From NCBI GenBank assembly GCA_949751835.1, contig CATKHK010000021.1, positions 186,001 to 250,000 on the forward strand: 64,000 nt of DNA, given 5' to 3'. The translations under genes were made by a program, and so were the position numbers. The notes under the pieces were generated by a model. The model saw nothing but the letters and a program-made list of their open reading frames with translations. It did no database searches and was not told the DNA's origin. This stretch comes from Blepharisma japonicum. Taxonomy: Eukaryota; Ciliophora; Heterotrichea; Heterotrichida; Blepharismidae. Below, one piece after another: positions 1-9,682 of this stretch. Each line of letters begins with the position of its first letter. Positions within the stretch are counted from its first letter, which is position 1.

Positions 1-69
1 GTCTTTATTTTATGCTGCAAAGCTGTTGATGGAGAGCCTCAAGCTTCAGATCCTCCTGAAGGTCAATAA
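1..69 (+). CDS. Possible C-terminal end of an upstream gene (partial)
   Basis: A frame open from the first base ends at TAA (67-69) and gives 22 residues, VFILCCKAVDGEPQASDPPEGQ in two overlapping parts: it begins VFILCCKAVDG and ends ASDPPEGQ. Codon choice resembles neighbouring genes and the acidic, proline-rich ending looks like a natural C-terminus. The piece is too short to assign to a family. The 176 bases that follow, up to the reductase start, hold no recognisable feature. Confidence 0.35.
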   Translation, partial: VFILCCKAVDGEPQASDPPEGQ

Positions 70-245
70 CAGATATTAAAATTTAACAAATTCCCAAATT
101 AAGTCTTTACCTTTTTAATTTTTGATTAAAATATGAAATTACTTAATTATGTTTACTATTAAAGCATTTCTATCTTCTTGGAATATCGCAAATTTTTTAC
201 TATAATTTAAAAATGATTTCCTAAACCTGCCATTTTAATAATAAA

Positions 246-2204
246 ATGAGAAAAGTCTTCACTCTTGACCGAACATTTCTGAAAAATTATTTATCAAGGG
301 ATCCAAACTTTGGCTTCAATGGGCTTGGCGAAATTGTTTATCGTCGTTCCTATTCACGCCTCCGTGAAGACCACACATATGAAAATTGGCATCAAACAGT
401 AGAAAGAGTTGTAAATGGGACTTTTTCTTTACAACTAAATAGAGCTGAAAACTTAAAAAATATCAGAGGACATGCAGAAATTATGTATGACAAGATCTTT
501 AATTTTAAGTTTTTGCCACCTGGAAGAGGTCTATGGGCTATGGGTACAAAAATCACTGAGGAAAAATTTCTTTATGCTGCATTAAATAATTGCGCCTTTG
601 TATCAACCAAAGATTTTACACAGGAAACTGGATATAAGCCTTTTACTTTTCTCATGGATGCTTCTATGCTTGGTGTAGGCGTAGGATTTGACACTAAAGG
701 TGCGGGAAAATTAGAAATTTATAAGCCAAATGGGAGTGATACTTATCAAATTCCTGACACAAGAGAAGGGTGGGTAAACTCTCTCAAACTGCTATTGGAT
801 TCATTTTTTATACCAGACAAACAAGAAATTATTTTTGATTATTCTTTAATCCGCCCAGCAGGCAGGATTTTGAGTACTTTTGGTGGAATTGCAGCAGGTC
901 CGGGCCCTCTTATATCAATGCATGAAAATATAAAAAAGATTTTGACAAGAAAAATAAACCAGAAAATAGACACAAGAGATATTGTTGACATTATGAATAT
1001 GATAGGGAAATGTGTTGTCTCTGGAAATGTTAGACGATCTGCTGAAATTGCGTTTGGAGAGATTGAGGATGAACAATTTTTAGAATTGAAAAATTATGAT
1101 AAATACCCTGAAAGACAAGAATTTGGATGGGCAAGTAATAATTCAGTACTAGGGAAGCTAGGCATGGACTATAGCAAAATTGCTGAATGTATTAGAAGAA
1201 ATGGAGAGCCTGGCTTGGCATGGCTTGAAAATATGCAAAAATATGGAAGGCTATGTGATCCACCTAATTGAAAAGATCACAGAGCATTAGGTGGAAATCC
1301 TTGCTTAGAGCAGACTTTGGAATCTTATGAATTATGCTGTCTAGTTGAAGTTTTTATAAACAACCATCATAATTTAGATGAATTTTTAGAAACACTGAAA
1401 TATGCTTTTATGTACGCAAAAACAGTTACATTAGGCCTGACTCATTGGGAAGAAACTAATAATGTTATGGGCCGAAATAGAAGAATTGGCTGCTCTCTGA
1501 CTGGACTTTCCCAATTTTTAGGCCGAAATGGCAGTGATACTCTAAAAAAATGGTGCAATGAAGGCTACAGATTTTTAAAAGCATATGATAAGGAAATATC
1601 GCAAACTTTTGGGGTTCCAGAAAGTATTAAAATAACTTCTGTAAAGCCAAGCGGAACTGTATCTTTATTGGCTGGCTCAACCCCTGGAATGCATTTTCCA
1701 CATGCTCATCATTACATAAGAAGAGTAAGGGTGCCAAACACTGATAAAATCATGCTGAATAAGTTGAAAGAGGATGGTTATCAGATGGAGCCAGATGTAA
1801 TTGACCCAAATGCGACTGTTGTGTCTATTCCAATTAAAGAAAACCCAAAGGTAAAAGTCCTTAATGAAGTAAACATTTGGGAGCAATTAAGCTTTGCAGC
1901 ATTTTTGCAAAAAAATTGGGCTGATAACCAAATTTCATGTACAGTGTCATTTGATCCTGAAAAAGAAGGCTATTTAATTCCTGAAGCCTTGGACTATTTC
2001 CAGCATCACTTAAAAGGGATAAGCTTTTTACCAAAAATTCAAAGTATTCCATATCCCCAAATGCCATATGAAGAAATATCAGAAGAAAAATATCATTCTA
2101 TGATTAATCATATACATAAGCACAGAAATTCACCTACACAAGAAATAGAGCCAGAGCGTCCATCTTATCCAGATCGATTTTGTGATTCATGCTCTGTTGA
2201 GTAA
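246..2204 (+). CDS. Adenosylcobalamin-dependent (class II) ribonucleoside-triphosphate reductase
   Basis: The 652-residue product resembles the monomeric class II enzyme of Lactobacillus leichmannii and Euglena, which makes deoxynucleotides from ribonucleotides using vitamin B12 coenzyme and needs no small subunit. The redox cysteine pair is visible as Cys116 (NNCAFV) and Cys364/365 (YELCCLVEVF). The thiyl-radical cysteine and catalytic glutamate lie in NPCLEQ (Cys353, Glu355). Other family blocks are PDTREGW, AGNVRRSAE-like SGNVRRSAE, WASNNS and VKPSGTV. A C-terminal Cys646-x2-Cys649 pair would re-reduce the active site; L. leichmannii has a wider spacing there. One TGA (1269-1271) encodes Trp just before KDHRALGGNPC. 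Shorter than the 739-residue bacterial enzyme, mainly in the substrate-effector insertion region. Function is confident; cofactor dependence is inferred from family. Confidence 0.93.
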
Positions 2205-2293
2205 TAATTAACAACAACATTCTTTATGTAACTACACTTATGATATTTTTAATTTAAAATTTTGTACTTAGGCGTTTTTTGTAATTTAAATAT

Positions 2294-3334
2294 ATGGCTT
2301 CTAAAATGTCACCAAAGGAAGGGCATAACTCATCTTATTCTTCCGAAAGTTTTGAACTGCCCAAATCTGATGAAATTGGGTCAGAAAGATCAACTTCCTT
2401 TATACGTCCAAGAAAAACCAAAGATAAAAAGAAAAATTTTTATTCAAGAAACGAAGATGGGAAAACTTTAAACATTCGCCCAAGGTTTGACTCTGAGTAT
2501 ATCACTGACACATTTGAGGCAAAAATTAAAGAAGTTAAAAAAATACCAATGGATTATTACGAAGTAGTGTTATATGACTTGTGTAGGAAATATAATACTC
2601 AATTATCCGGTTTTAAGGTGTCACCTGTTTGCATTTCGACCATCCATCACGTGCATCGACTGAAAACTATCGAACATACTTTGTCTTGTGAACAAAAAAA
2701 CAATTTAAAATTTGACCCGAATTCACTATTGAACTCTCGGTTAGGGGTTTATGAGGAATATTTACTATTTACAGAAACCTTAAAATTTATATCAGCAGTG
2801 GCTATAAAATGAGGGATAATAAATGTTGATAATTATGCGTACAGGATAATAGGAAGGGGATTAAATATTAAGCTTCTGGATTTGCATGAGATTAATAGTG
2901 ATGTATTTACAATGGAAACTTTATGGCTTTCAATGATGATTGACAGAGAGCCACTAAGTTCAATTATAGATGATGAAGTATCCCAGTATGCATCATTATT
3001 GACCGAGACTGCATGCCAACTTGTAAACGACTTTTTGTCGCTAAATCAAAACTGTGATTTTGAAAGGGTTGAAAGCATCGCATCGCTGGCAGCAGCCAAA
3101 ACTCCTGAAATAACACAATATACAGGAATTGAGGCAAATCCTAACGCAGAAGTAATAAGTTATCAAACACTCAGATTTAAAAGCAATATTTTTTGCTTCT
3201 GCGTTAAGAAGCCAGAAATTCAAATTATAAAATCTATAAAAGATTTATTAATTGATTTCGAAAGTGTCTATAGACAATTTGAAAAAAATCTGATGGCAAA
3301 TATATTAATTGTTTTTCACTTGGAAAACCAGTAA
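2294..3334 (+). CDS. Hypothetical protein, 346 residues
   Basis: Starts 89 bases after the reductase stop at ATG 2294; TGA at 2810-2812 is read as Trp (AIKWGIINVD), joining two open stretches in the same frame. Residues 1-65 are Ser/Lys rich and probably disordered. The rest is a mostly helical region with mixed polarity and no clear motif. No membrane segment or signal peptide is visible. I do not recognise a family; a cyclin-like helical fold was considered but no diagnostic residues were found. Confidence 0.75.
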
Positions 3335-3403
3335 GCTTACAAAATTTAATTTTCGACAAAAGATGAAGTTTTAATTAAAAATTTTAAACTAATTGTGCCA
3401 CTT

Positions 3404-4600
3404 CTAATTATTTATTAAAGGTGTTCTTATAACTTGTTCTTGAATGGAGTAGCTGTAGGTATCATTGAATGGCATTTGGTGTCGGTCTCCTGCAAAAACA
3501 TATAAGTACCCATCAAATAAAACAGCTGAATGCCCATCACGGCTATGTGGGACTTTTCCTCTAATCCTGCCTAGACTTGGGTTGGACGGGCCTGAATACA
3601 ATGGCTTTTGTTTTCTCGATGGCGAAATTTCTTCTGCTGCAGGGCTTTTTTGTTGAACAGTTGATCTTTGTCTAGCTTGTTTTCTATATTCGTCTATTTC
3701 TGAGGGTGTAACTGGATCTTCAATTAAGGTTTCATTTTGTATCATAATCCATTGATTACTGCTGAAGTCATAAGTGTACATTGAATTGGTTTCTTTAATA
3801 AGATCTCGAATTCCTCCAAAAAGCAGCATGACGTCTCCGCATACAGTTAAAGAGTGGCCTGAAACAGTTCCAGGCGAATTTCCGACGTTTTGGATTTCTT
3901 CCCATTGATAAGTATCTAAATTTAGTCTCCAAAAATCGCTAAGTCTGTTGCTTTGATCGCCTAATCCTCCATATACCCACATAGCATTTTGATATAAGAC
4001 AGCTCGGTGATCTACTCTTGGCTCTGGGCCAGGTCTTATATCGGGCCTATTTCATTGCAGTGTTTCTAAGTTAAACATAAAAATATCATTACTATGTTGA
4101 CCATTTATATATCCGCCAAATACCAACATTGTTAATCCATTGGAAGATTCATATAAAATTGCTGAATGCGAATCTATTGCTGGAGGCATCCCAGGTGCTG
4201 AGCCAATTCTTGTCCACACAAGTGTTTGAAAATCTAGCACAAAAACTGAGCTATTTTCATTTCTATGGTCGGTTCCTCCAAATACGTACATTCTGGTGCC
4301 ATTCACAACTGCAGTATGTCTGCACAAAGGACCTGGGTTATCGCCGGTGGTAGAAAGCTCAGTTCATATCTCTTCTTCAGGAATTAATGGAGAAATTGTT
4401 AAGGCCCAAAGGTCGCCTAAAACTCCTTCTTTTATATCTTGGCCTCCATAAATAACAAGTTTATCTCCAATTAATACAGCTGAATGGTAGCAGCGGCGAG
4501 GAGGAAGAGGAGTAGTTCTAATTTCTTCCCACAAACCGAGATATTGATGCTTAAAAGTGTCAATACGTAGCTTTCTTACAGGCTTTTTCGATTCTTCCAT
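3404..4600 (-). CDS. Kelch-repeat protein
   Basis: 398 residues from ATG 4600 to TAG 3404-3406, with two TGA codons read as Trp at expected kelch positions (EEIWTEL and TLQWNRP). Repeats are seen as PPRRCYHSAVLIGDKLVIYGG, CRHTAVVNGTRMYVFGG, DSHSAILYESSNGLTMLVFG, VDHRAVLYQNAMWVYGG, SGHSLTVCGDVMLLFGG and DGHSAVLFDGYLYVFAG, enough for one six-bladed beta-propeller. A charged Ser/Gln/Lys-rich insertion of about 70 residues separates blades five and six. Kelch propellers are protein-interaction modules; the partner cannot be told. Convergent with the preceding gene. Confidence 0.9.
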
Positions 4601-4638
4601 TTATACGAGTAAAACGTAGTTTTTATTCATAGTTATCG

Positions 4639-5622
4639 TTATTTCTTAATTAATTTAGAGAGACGGATCTTTGGAAAATCTCGGATTTGTTTGTATGAAA
4701 AATAATCTTTTTCACGCTCGATTGATAGGAATTTGTTGAAGCTTGAATTTGGGAGAAAATTTTGTTTTATTTTCTTGTAATATTCTTTTGATGAGGAATT
4801 TTGGGAATTTTTTATCGGTTTTATGATTTCAGGACCTTCTAAGGGAGGTTTAGTTTCTTCTTTATTAATTTCGTCAATAGAGTTTGAATTTGAGCTATCA
4901 TCTCCTAATAAGTAAACAAACATGGTTTCGCTTCCATAACTGATCGGAGCAATAGGAGGCGAATCTGCATTTTTTCTTTTGAACTTTGCTTGATATTTTG
5001 CTTTAGAAAGTCTTAATGTCCAATGAAGCTTATTGTGAGTTTGTTTTCTATGTTTTGATTCTGAATTTACTAATTCATTATCAATTGAGTAATTTTTCCT
5101 ATGACTTGGCAGCTTTATATTATTAGTTTTCACATATTCTTCTACTCAGCTGTCAAAAGAAACGTTGCCATTTTTAGATTTTCCCAGCTTTAAATATTTT
5201 TCTTTTAAACTCTCTAAGTCAGCTGTTGTAAGTCTCTTTTGATCAACTCCATCAAAATTACAAAAGTCTTCTTTGTTTCAATACATTCCTTTGCCGTATG
5301 TTTTGCTATTTCTTTTTCTATTAACATTGATAAAATCAATATCGCTATCTTCAGAATTTTCAGCTGGATATTCTTCATAGTTCAAATTATTGCTCTTAGG
5401 TTTTGCCTTCTGGAATTCTTTTCAATTAAATTTAATTTTTTTTCGTTTAGCGAACTCCTTTAGATACTCTAATTCTGCCTTATGATTTGTAAAATATTTT
5501 TCACTATCATCTTGCTGCCTCATTTTATCATATGAAATTGAGTTTGACCTTTTTTGTTCCCTTGGAGGACTTTTCAGCTTCTTAATTTGACATTCAGCTA
5601 TTTTTATAGGATTTGGCCACAT
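4639..5622 (-). CDS. Hypothetical basic protein, 327 residues
   Basis: ATG 5622 to stop at 4639, joined through three TGA (Trp) codons (KFNWKEFQ, MYWNKEDF, DSWVEEYV). Lys/Arg/Asn rich, with predicted disordered stretches and no membrane segment. Only 38 bases separate it from the kelch gene start, on the same strand. No family recognised. Continuity is supported by TGA being the only stop across the joins. Confidence 0.75.
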
Positions 5623-5742
5623 TGACTATATATTTTGAGTTAATTAAACTCCATTGCAAAATTCAATGGAAATAATTTAAAAATCTAGCTTAAAAAAAGC
5701 TTAAAATAGAATACTCAAGATATTTACTTTATTTATAAATTA

Positions 5743-6504
5743 TTATCTAAAGTTTGGACTCTGAAAAAACAATAAAGACGATGGAGATGGAGTTGTTTCT
5801 GTCTGCGCAGAAGACCCCATTCCCATATTGTAGCACATCTTTATCTGATCAGCTAAAGAAGAAAACCCAAGATCATTAAAAGTATACGGTACAAATCCTG
5901 GACTGCCAGTACTCATTTGTACAGGTGGCGGCTTGACATCAGACAGTGAATTATCCGTCTTGACTTCATTTTCCATGCTTTTTTTCTCTGAAATCAGAAA
6001 AGAAATTGGATCAGCACCCTTTGGACAAGACTTTTCGGCTTTTTTAGACATACTTTTCCATCTATTTTTTACTTGATTTTCTGTTCTTCCATGAAGGTTT
6101 TTCGCAATTTCACTCCATTTGTTGCCAATTTCTAGCTGCTTTTCTAAGATATAAATATCTTCCTCAACTTTCCAGTTACCTTTTAAAAGCCCTGGATCAA
6201 GATGATTATATCATCTTTCTCGGCATTGTTTCCCTTGTCTAAGAGGAAGGCTTTTATGTACAATGGAGTTTAATTCTCTTGCGATAGTGCTTCAGTGCCT
6301 AGGCCCGCGCTGTTCTATTATAGCTCGCAGAGAATCGTCTTCGACTAAGGTCCATGGTTGTCTTGTTTGCAATTTCTCCCAATCGATGTCTGAACTGAAT
6401 GGTTTGCAAAGGGGCTGATAGAAGTTTTCTTCTCTATTCACAAAGCAAGGAATCATCCATACGTCTTCTGTTATTGGGTAAGGGGTTAAATTTGGTATGT
6501 CCAT
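5743..6504 (-). CDS. R2R3-type Myb-like DNA-binding protein
   Basis: 253 residues from ATG 6504. Two Myb repeats are visible after reading TGA as Trp. The first has tryptophans at about 51, 71 and 98 (PWTLVEDDSL, RHWSTIARELN, CRERWYNHLDP). The second has them at about 111, 130 and 149 (GNWKVEED, NKWSEIAKNLHGRTENQ, VKNRWKSM). Two of the six structural tryptophans are written as TGA, which independently supports the code. The C-terminal 100 residues are Ser/Pro rich, typical of a regulatory tail. Myb R2R3 proteins bind DNA as transcription factors or cell-cycle regulators; targets are unknown. Confidence 0.93.
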
Positions 6505-6831
6505 AAATTATATATATAATAAGGAGAAATTGAGTAGAAAAGATATCATTGGAAAAAATATTTTATTTATTAATTGCTAAACTTAGATATTTTATATTCA
6601 TAATTTTAAATCTTAACAGGACAGATTGAAATTTTTTGGCAGTGAAAATTAGCAAAGTTATTGTTTTTGAAAAAAAAATGACAAGCGTTTTGAGAAACTT
6701 TAAGAATATCAGAATTGATAAAGAATTGATTTTAAATATAAAATTATCACACTGAAATATTATTAGAAATATTTAAAAAGATATAAGAGTTTGGCTCAAT
6801 TTTTAACAAAAATTATTTATATAACTTAAAA
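6505..6831. other. Intergenic, AT-rich, nothing recognised
   Basis: About 330 bases between the Myb gene start and the decayed duplicate. I see no open frame with coding character, no tRNA-like fold and no clear repeat. Confidence 0.6.
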
Positions 6832-7410
6832 GTAGGAAACGTTTGATTTAAGTTATCGACATTTTTAATAATAGAAATTGTAAAGAAAAATAAAATTTTC
6901 TATTAACAACTAGCATTTCTTATAACAACTTGCTTTATAGCTCGTCTATTTTTATATTTTTTAATCGCATACTTGCAAACTAAACATAAGCACATGCAAG
7001 TCAAAATCGATGCTGGCAAAATTATCATTAAGCATAAACAATGATTTGCATTGCAATATATCACTTTCAATATAGAATTCATGCTCTCTAAAGGTAACTT
7101 GAATATAAGTTGAGTCTTCTGTTGGATATTTTAACTTATAGCCTTCACTTATTTCATTTACATCATTTATTGCATCATTTCCTTTTTTCAAAAAATATCT
7201 GCATTTTATATGCTGCTGCTTAAAAATTCTAAACAATCTTTACAATCAAAATAATATCATGCTGGCATTATTATCATGTCGCTGCATTCCCTAATGCTTG
7301 AGCAATGTGTTTATTGATAAGGAAAGGCCCATTAATCAAATTTTGTGCAGAGAAAACTAAAGCTTCTGATTCCTCTTTTATATTCGGGCCCACCCCTGGC
7401 AAGCCTAGAT
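6832..7410 (-). pseudogene. Decayed partial copy of the membrane-protein gene at 8707-9441
   Basis: This stretch aligns base for base with 8635 to about 9205, including downstream flank: TAGGAAACG at 6833 matches TAGGAAACG at 8636, and both share the long block around 6966-7030 and 8775-8840. On the minus strand the copied frame carries a stop in the Cys-rich part, a one-base loss in the block matching SDYIAMQ, and no counterpart of the N-terminal third. A 91-residue open piece (6961-7236) is a remnant and not a gene in its own right. The copies differ at roughly a fifth to a quarter of positions by eye, so this is an old tandem duplicate. Confidence 0.8.
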
Positions 7411-8634
7411 CAAGACTTCAGATGATGAAAGTAAATCTGATGATGGTGGTATTTTGAAGGAAAGAACTACAGTAGGATAGAGAATTAAAAATAAGAAAAC
7501 TCAAACAGATTGACCAAATAGAGGCAGCGCTGTATGGAAAGAGAATAGAGGATATGATGGAACAGATGATGAAGGAGGGTGAAAATGAATTAGAGAAAAT
7601 TGGCTCATCAATCAAGCTCTTTCATGAAGAGATTATGACTGATAAAGAGGGGTACTTTGCATTAAAGGGACACTTTGTTTAACAATTGGGGAAAAATAAA
7701 ATAGCAATGACATCTGAATAGCAGATTAGAATTGATGAGTTATTATTTAAGGCAGAAAGACATACTAATTATTTAAATTATCGAATTTACAAAAGTAATC
7801 AATATGATCTATAATATAGCCCATGAGCCCATGAGAGATTTTAGATTGCCCAGGCTGGGATAGGATATAATACAGATTGTACCACAGGAATCGGACACTA
7901 TTATTCTCAGATTGTGCAATTTGAGGAAAAAAATTATTTCGGAGATAGTTCAATTCAAATCCAAAAGAAGAGCTGGGAGCAATTGGTTCAAGAGTTGATA
8001 GTCCAAAAGTGATGGATGTTCCTCCAAGAGTAGATATCAAATTCCAAGACGAAGAATTTAAAAATAATTAATAATTTCAATAAAAAATATGGAATTAGCT
8101 TATTCATATATGCCTTTTGCATAGAATAAATAATCAATATGGCCTGCAATCAGAGCATCACTCTATGAATTCAATATACTAAAAGAAACTTTAGTTGTAA
8201 ATAGTTTTATAGTGTAGTGCACTATATTAATTGCCCTTATATTTAATCCATATGAAATTTGCCTTTATGGTGATTAAGCACACTTCTAAAATATTTTAAA
8301 AAGATTAATAATATCATAAAGTGAGCTAATCCCCACAAGAGCAATTAAAAAAACTAAATATAAACTGAAGAAGAATAAGTATGCTACAAGTTGTTTATAA
8401 GGAGAGAAATGTGAAGCTTATGTAAGGATAATATGAGAGATGAACTAGACAAGTTAATATGTAGAGAGATCATGCAATTAAGAAATTTTATATGGAATTA
8501 CTTTAATAAATCATGGAGATTCAAGGAAGAAGCAAGAAAATTCAAAAGAATAAGGAGAAATAACAGAAAATGGATACTAGTTAATAAACCACCTATAAGG
8601 TTTACAATATGTATAGCACTACTATAAGTAATGA
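7411..8634 (+). pseudogene. Decayed coding sequence of unknown family between the two copies
   Basis: From about 7417 to 8130 one plus-strand frame reads like protein for over 200 codons, for example KLKQIDQIEAALYGKRIED and KLFHEEIMTDKEGYFALKG, but it contains several TAA/TAG codons and no good start. Near its end a second frame reads like a natural C-terminus (SPKVMDVPPRVDIKFQDEEF...) ending in TAA, which suggests a frameshift. A further short Lys/Arg-rich open piece (8433-8627) follows. I recognise no family. It appears to be a dead host gene or mixed debris lying between direct duplicates. Confidence 0.5.
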
Positions 8635-8706
8635 ATAGGAAACGCTTGATTTAAAGCTATCGGCATGATTATTAATATAAATTATAAGGAAGAATATAAA
8701 ATTCAC

Positions 8707-9441
8707 TTACAAAACACTCACATCATTTATAGTAACTTGCAATATAGCTTTTCTATATATATATTTTCTAATTGTATACTTGCAAACTAAATATAAGCAC
8801 ATGCAAGTCAAAATCGATGCTGGCAAAATTATCATTACGCCTAAAGCAATAATTTGCATCGCAATATAGTCACTTTCAATGTAGAATTCATGCTCCCTGA
8901 AGGTAACTTGAATATACGTCGAGTCTACTGTTGGATATTTTAACTTATAGCTTTCACTTATTTCATTTACATCATTTATTACATCATTTCCTTTTTTCAG
9001 AAAATATTTGCAATTTATTTGTGTTTCATTTAAAAATTCTTTACAGCTTTTGCAATCAGAACAATATCATGCTGGCATTATTATCATATCATCACACTCC
9101 GAAACCATCGGACATGATGTATATTGATAAGGATAAACTTGATTAATCAAACTTTGTGCTGAGGAGGCTGAAGCTTGCGAGCATCCACATCCAAAGCCTT
9201 GAAGTCACTTTCCCTCAACATTTACTCTTACGTCAATTAATGTATAATCTATTTCGTGGTTGCTACCAGATTTATCTCGAAATCAAAATATTTTTGACGT
9301 GCTTATTGAATTGACAATACATTTTGATTCTTCTCAAGGCAAATTGAAATATGGGTCATAAATAGCATATTGGCAGGGAAAATAGATCACACAGCCTAAA
9401 ATTAATAAAGCTCCTGATATATAAGAAATTATTTTCCACAT
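8707..9441 (-). CDS. Small membrane protein with Cys-rich luminal/extracellular domain
   Basis: 244 residues, ATG 9441 to TAA 8707-8709, continuous only when TGA is Trp (LPWEESK, IFWFRD, GKWLQGF, PAWYCSD). A hydrophobic segment near the N-terminus (SYISGALLILGCVIYF) and a second near the C-terminus (IIALGVMIILPASILTCMCL) bracket a loop of about 150 residues with many cysteines (GFGCGCS, WYCSDCKSCKEF). A short basic tail follows. The topology suggests both ends in the cytosol and a disulfide-bonded loop outside. It resembles two-TM Cys-rich ciliate surface proteins in layout, but no family is recognised. A decayed partial copy lies at 6832-7410. Confidence 0.8.
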
Positions 9442-9682
9442 ATTAATTATAAATTAAAGTTTTTTTAGTTTGATTGTGTTTTAATAAATAATAAGATAAA
9501 TCATGATTTAGGTAAATTTGAATTTTCAATGGAATCCTTAAAATCAGCTTAGTTAAAATGACTTAACTTCTAATTTTTTTATTATATAGCCGATAATTAA
9601 TTTAATAGCCTATAGAGCGTTGATTTTTTAAAAATGAGTTTTGCAACTAAATATGAAAATTACTCTAAAACTAAAATCTTAA

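Noticed and set aside
246-2204. Conserved genes broken by in-frame TGA, as if pseudogenes
   Set aside because: TGA aligns with Trp in many unrelated proteins, so it is a sense codon here.
8433-8627. 64-residue Lys/Arg-rich open frame
   Set aside because: Lies in decayed sequence, has a stop just upstream in the same protein-like stretch, and no homology is apparent; included only in the pseudogene region.
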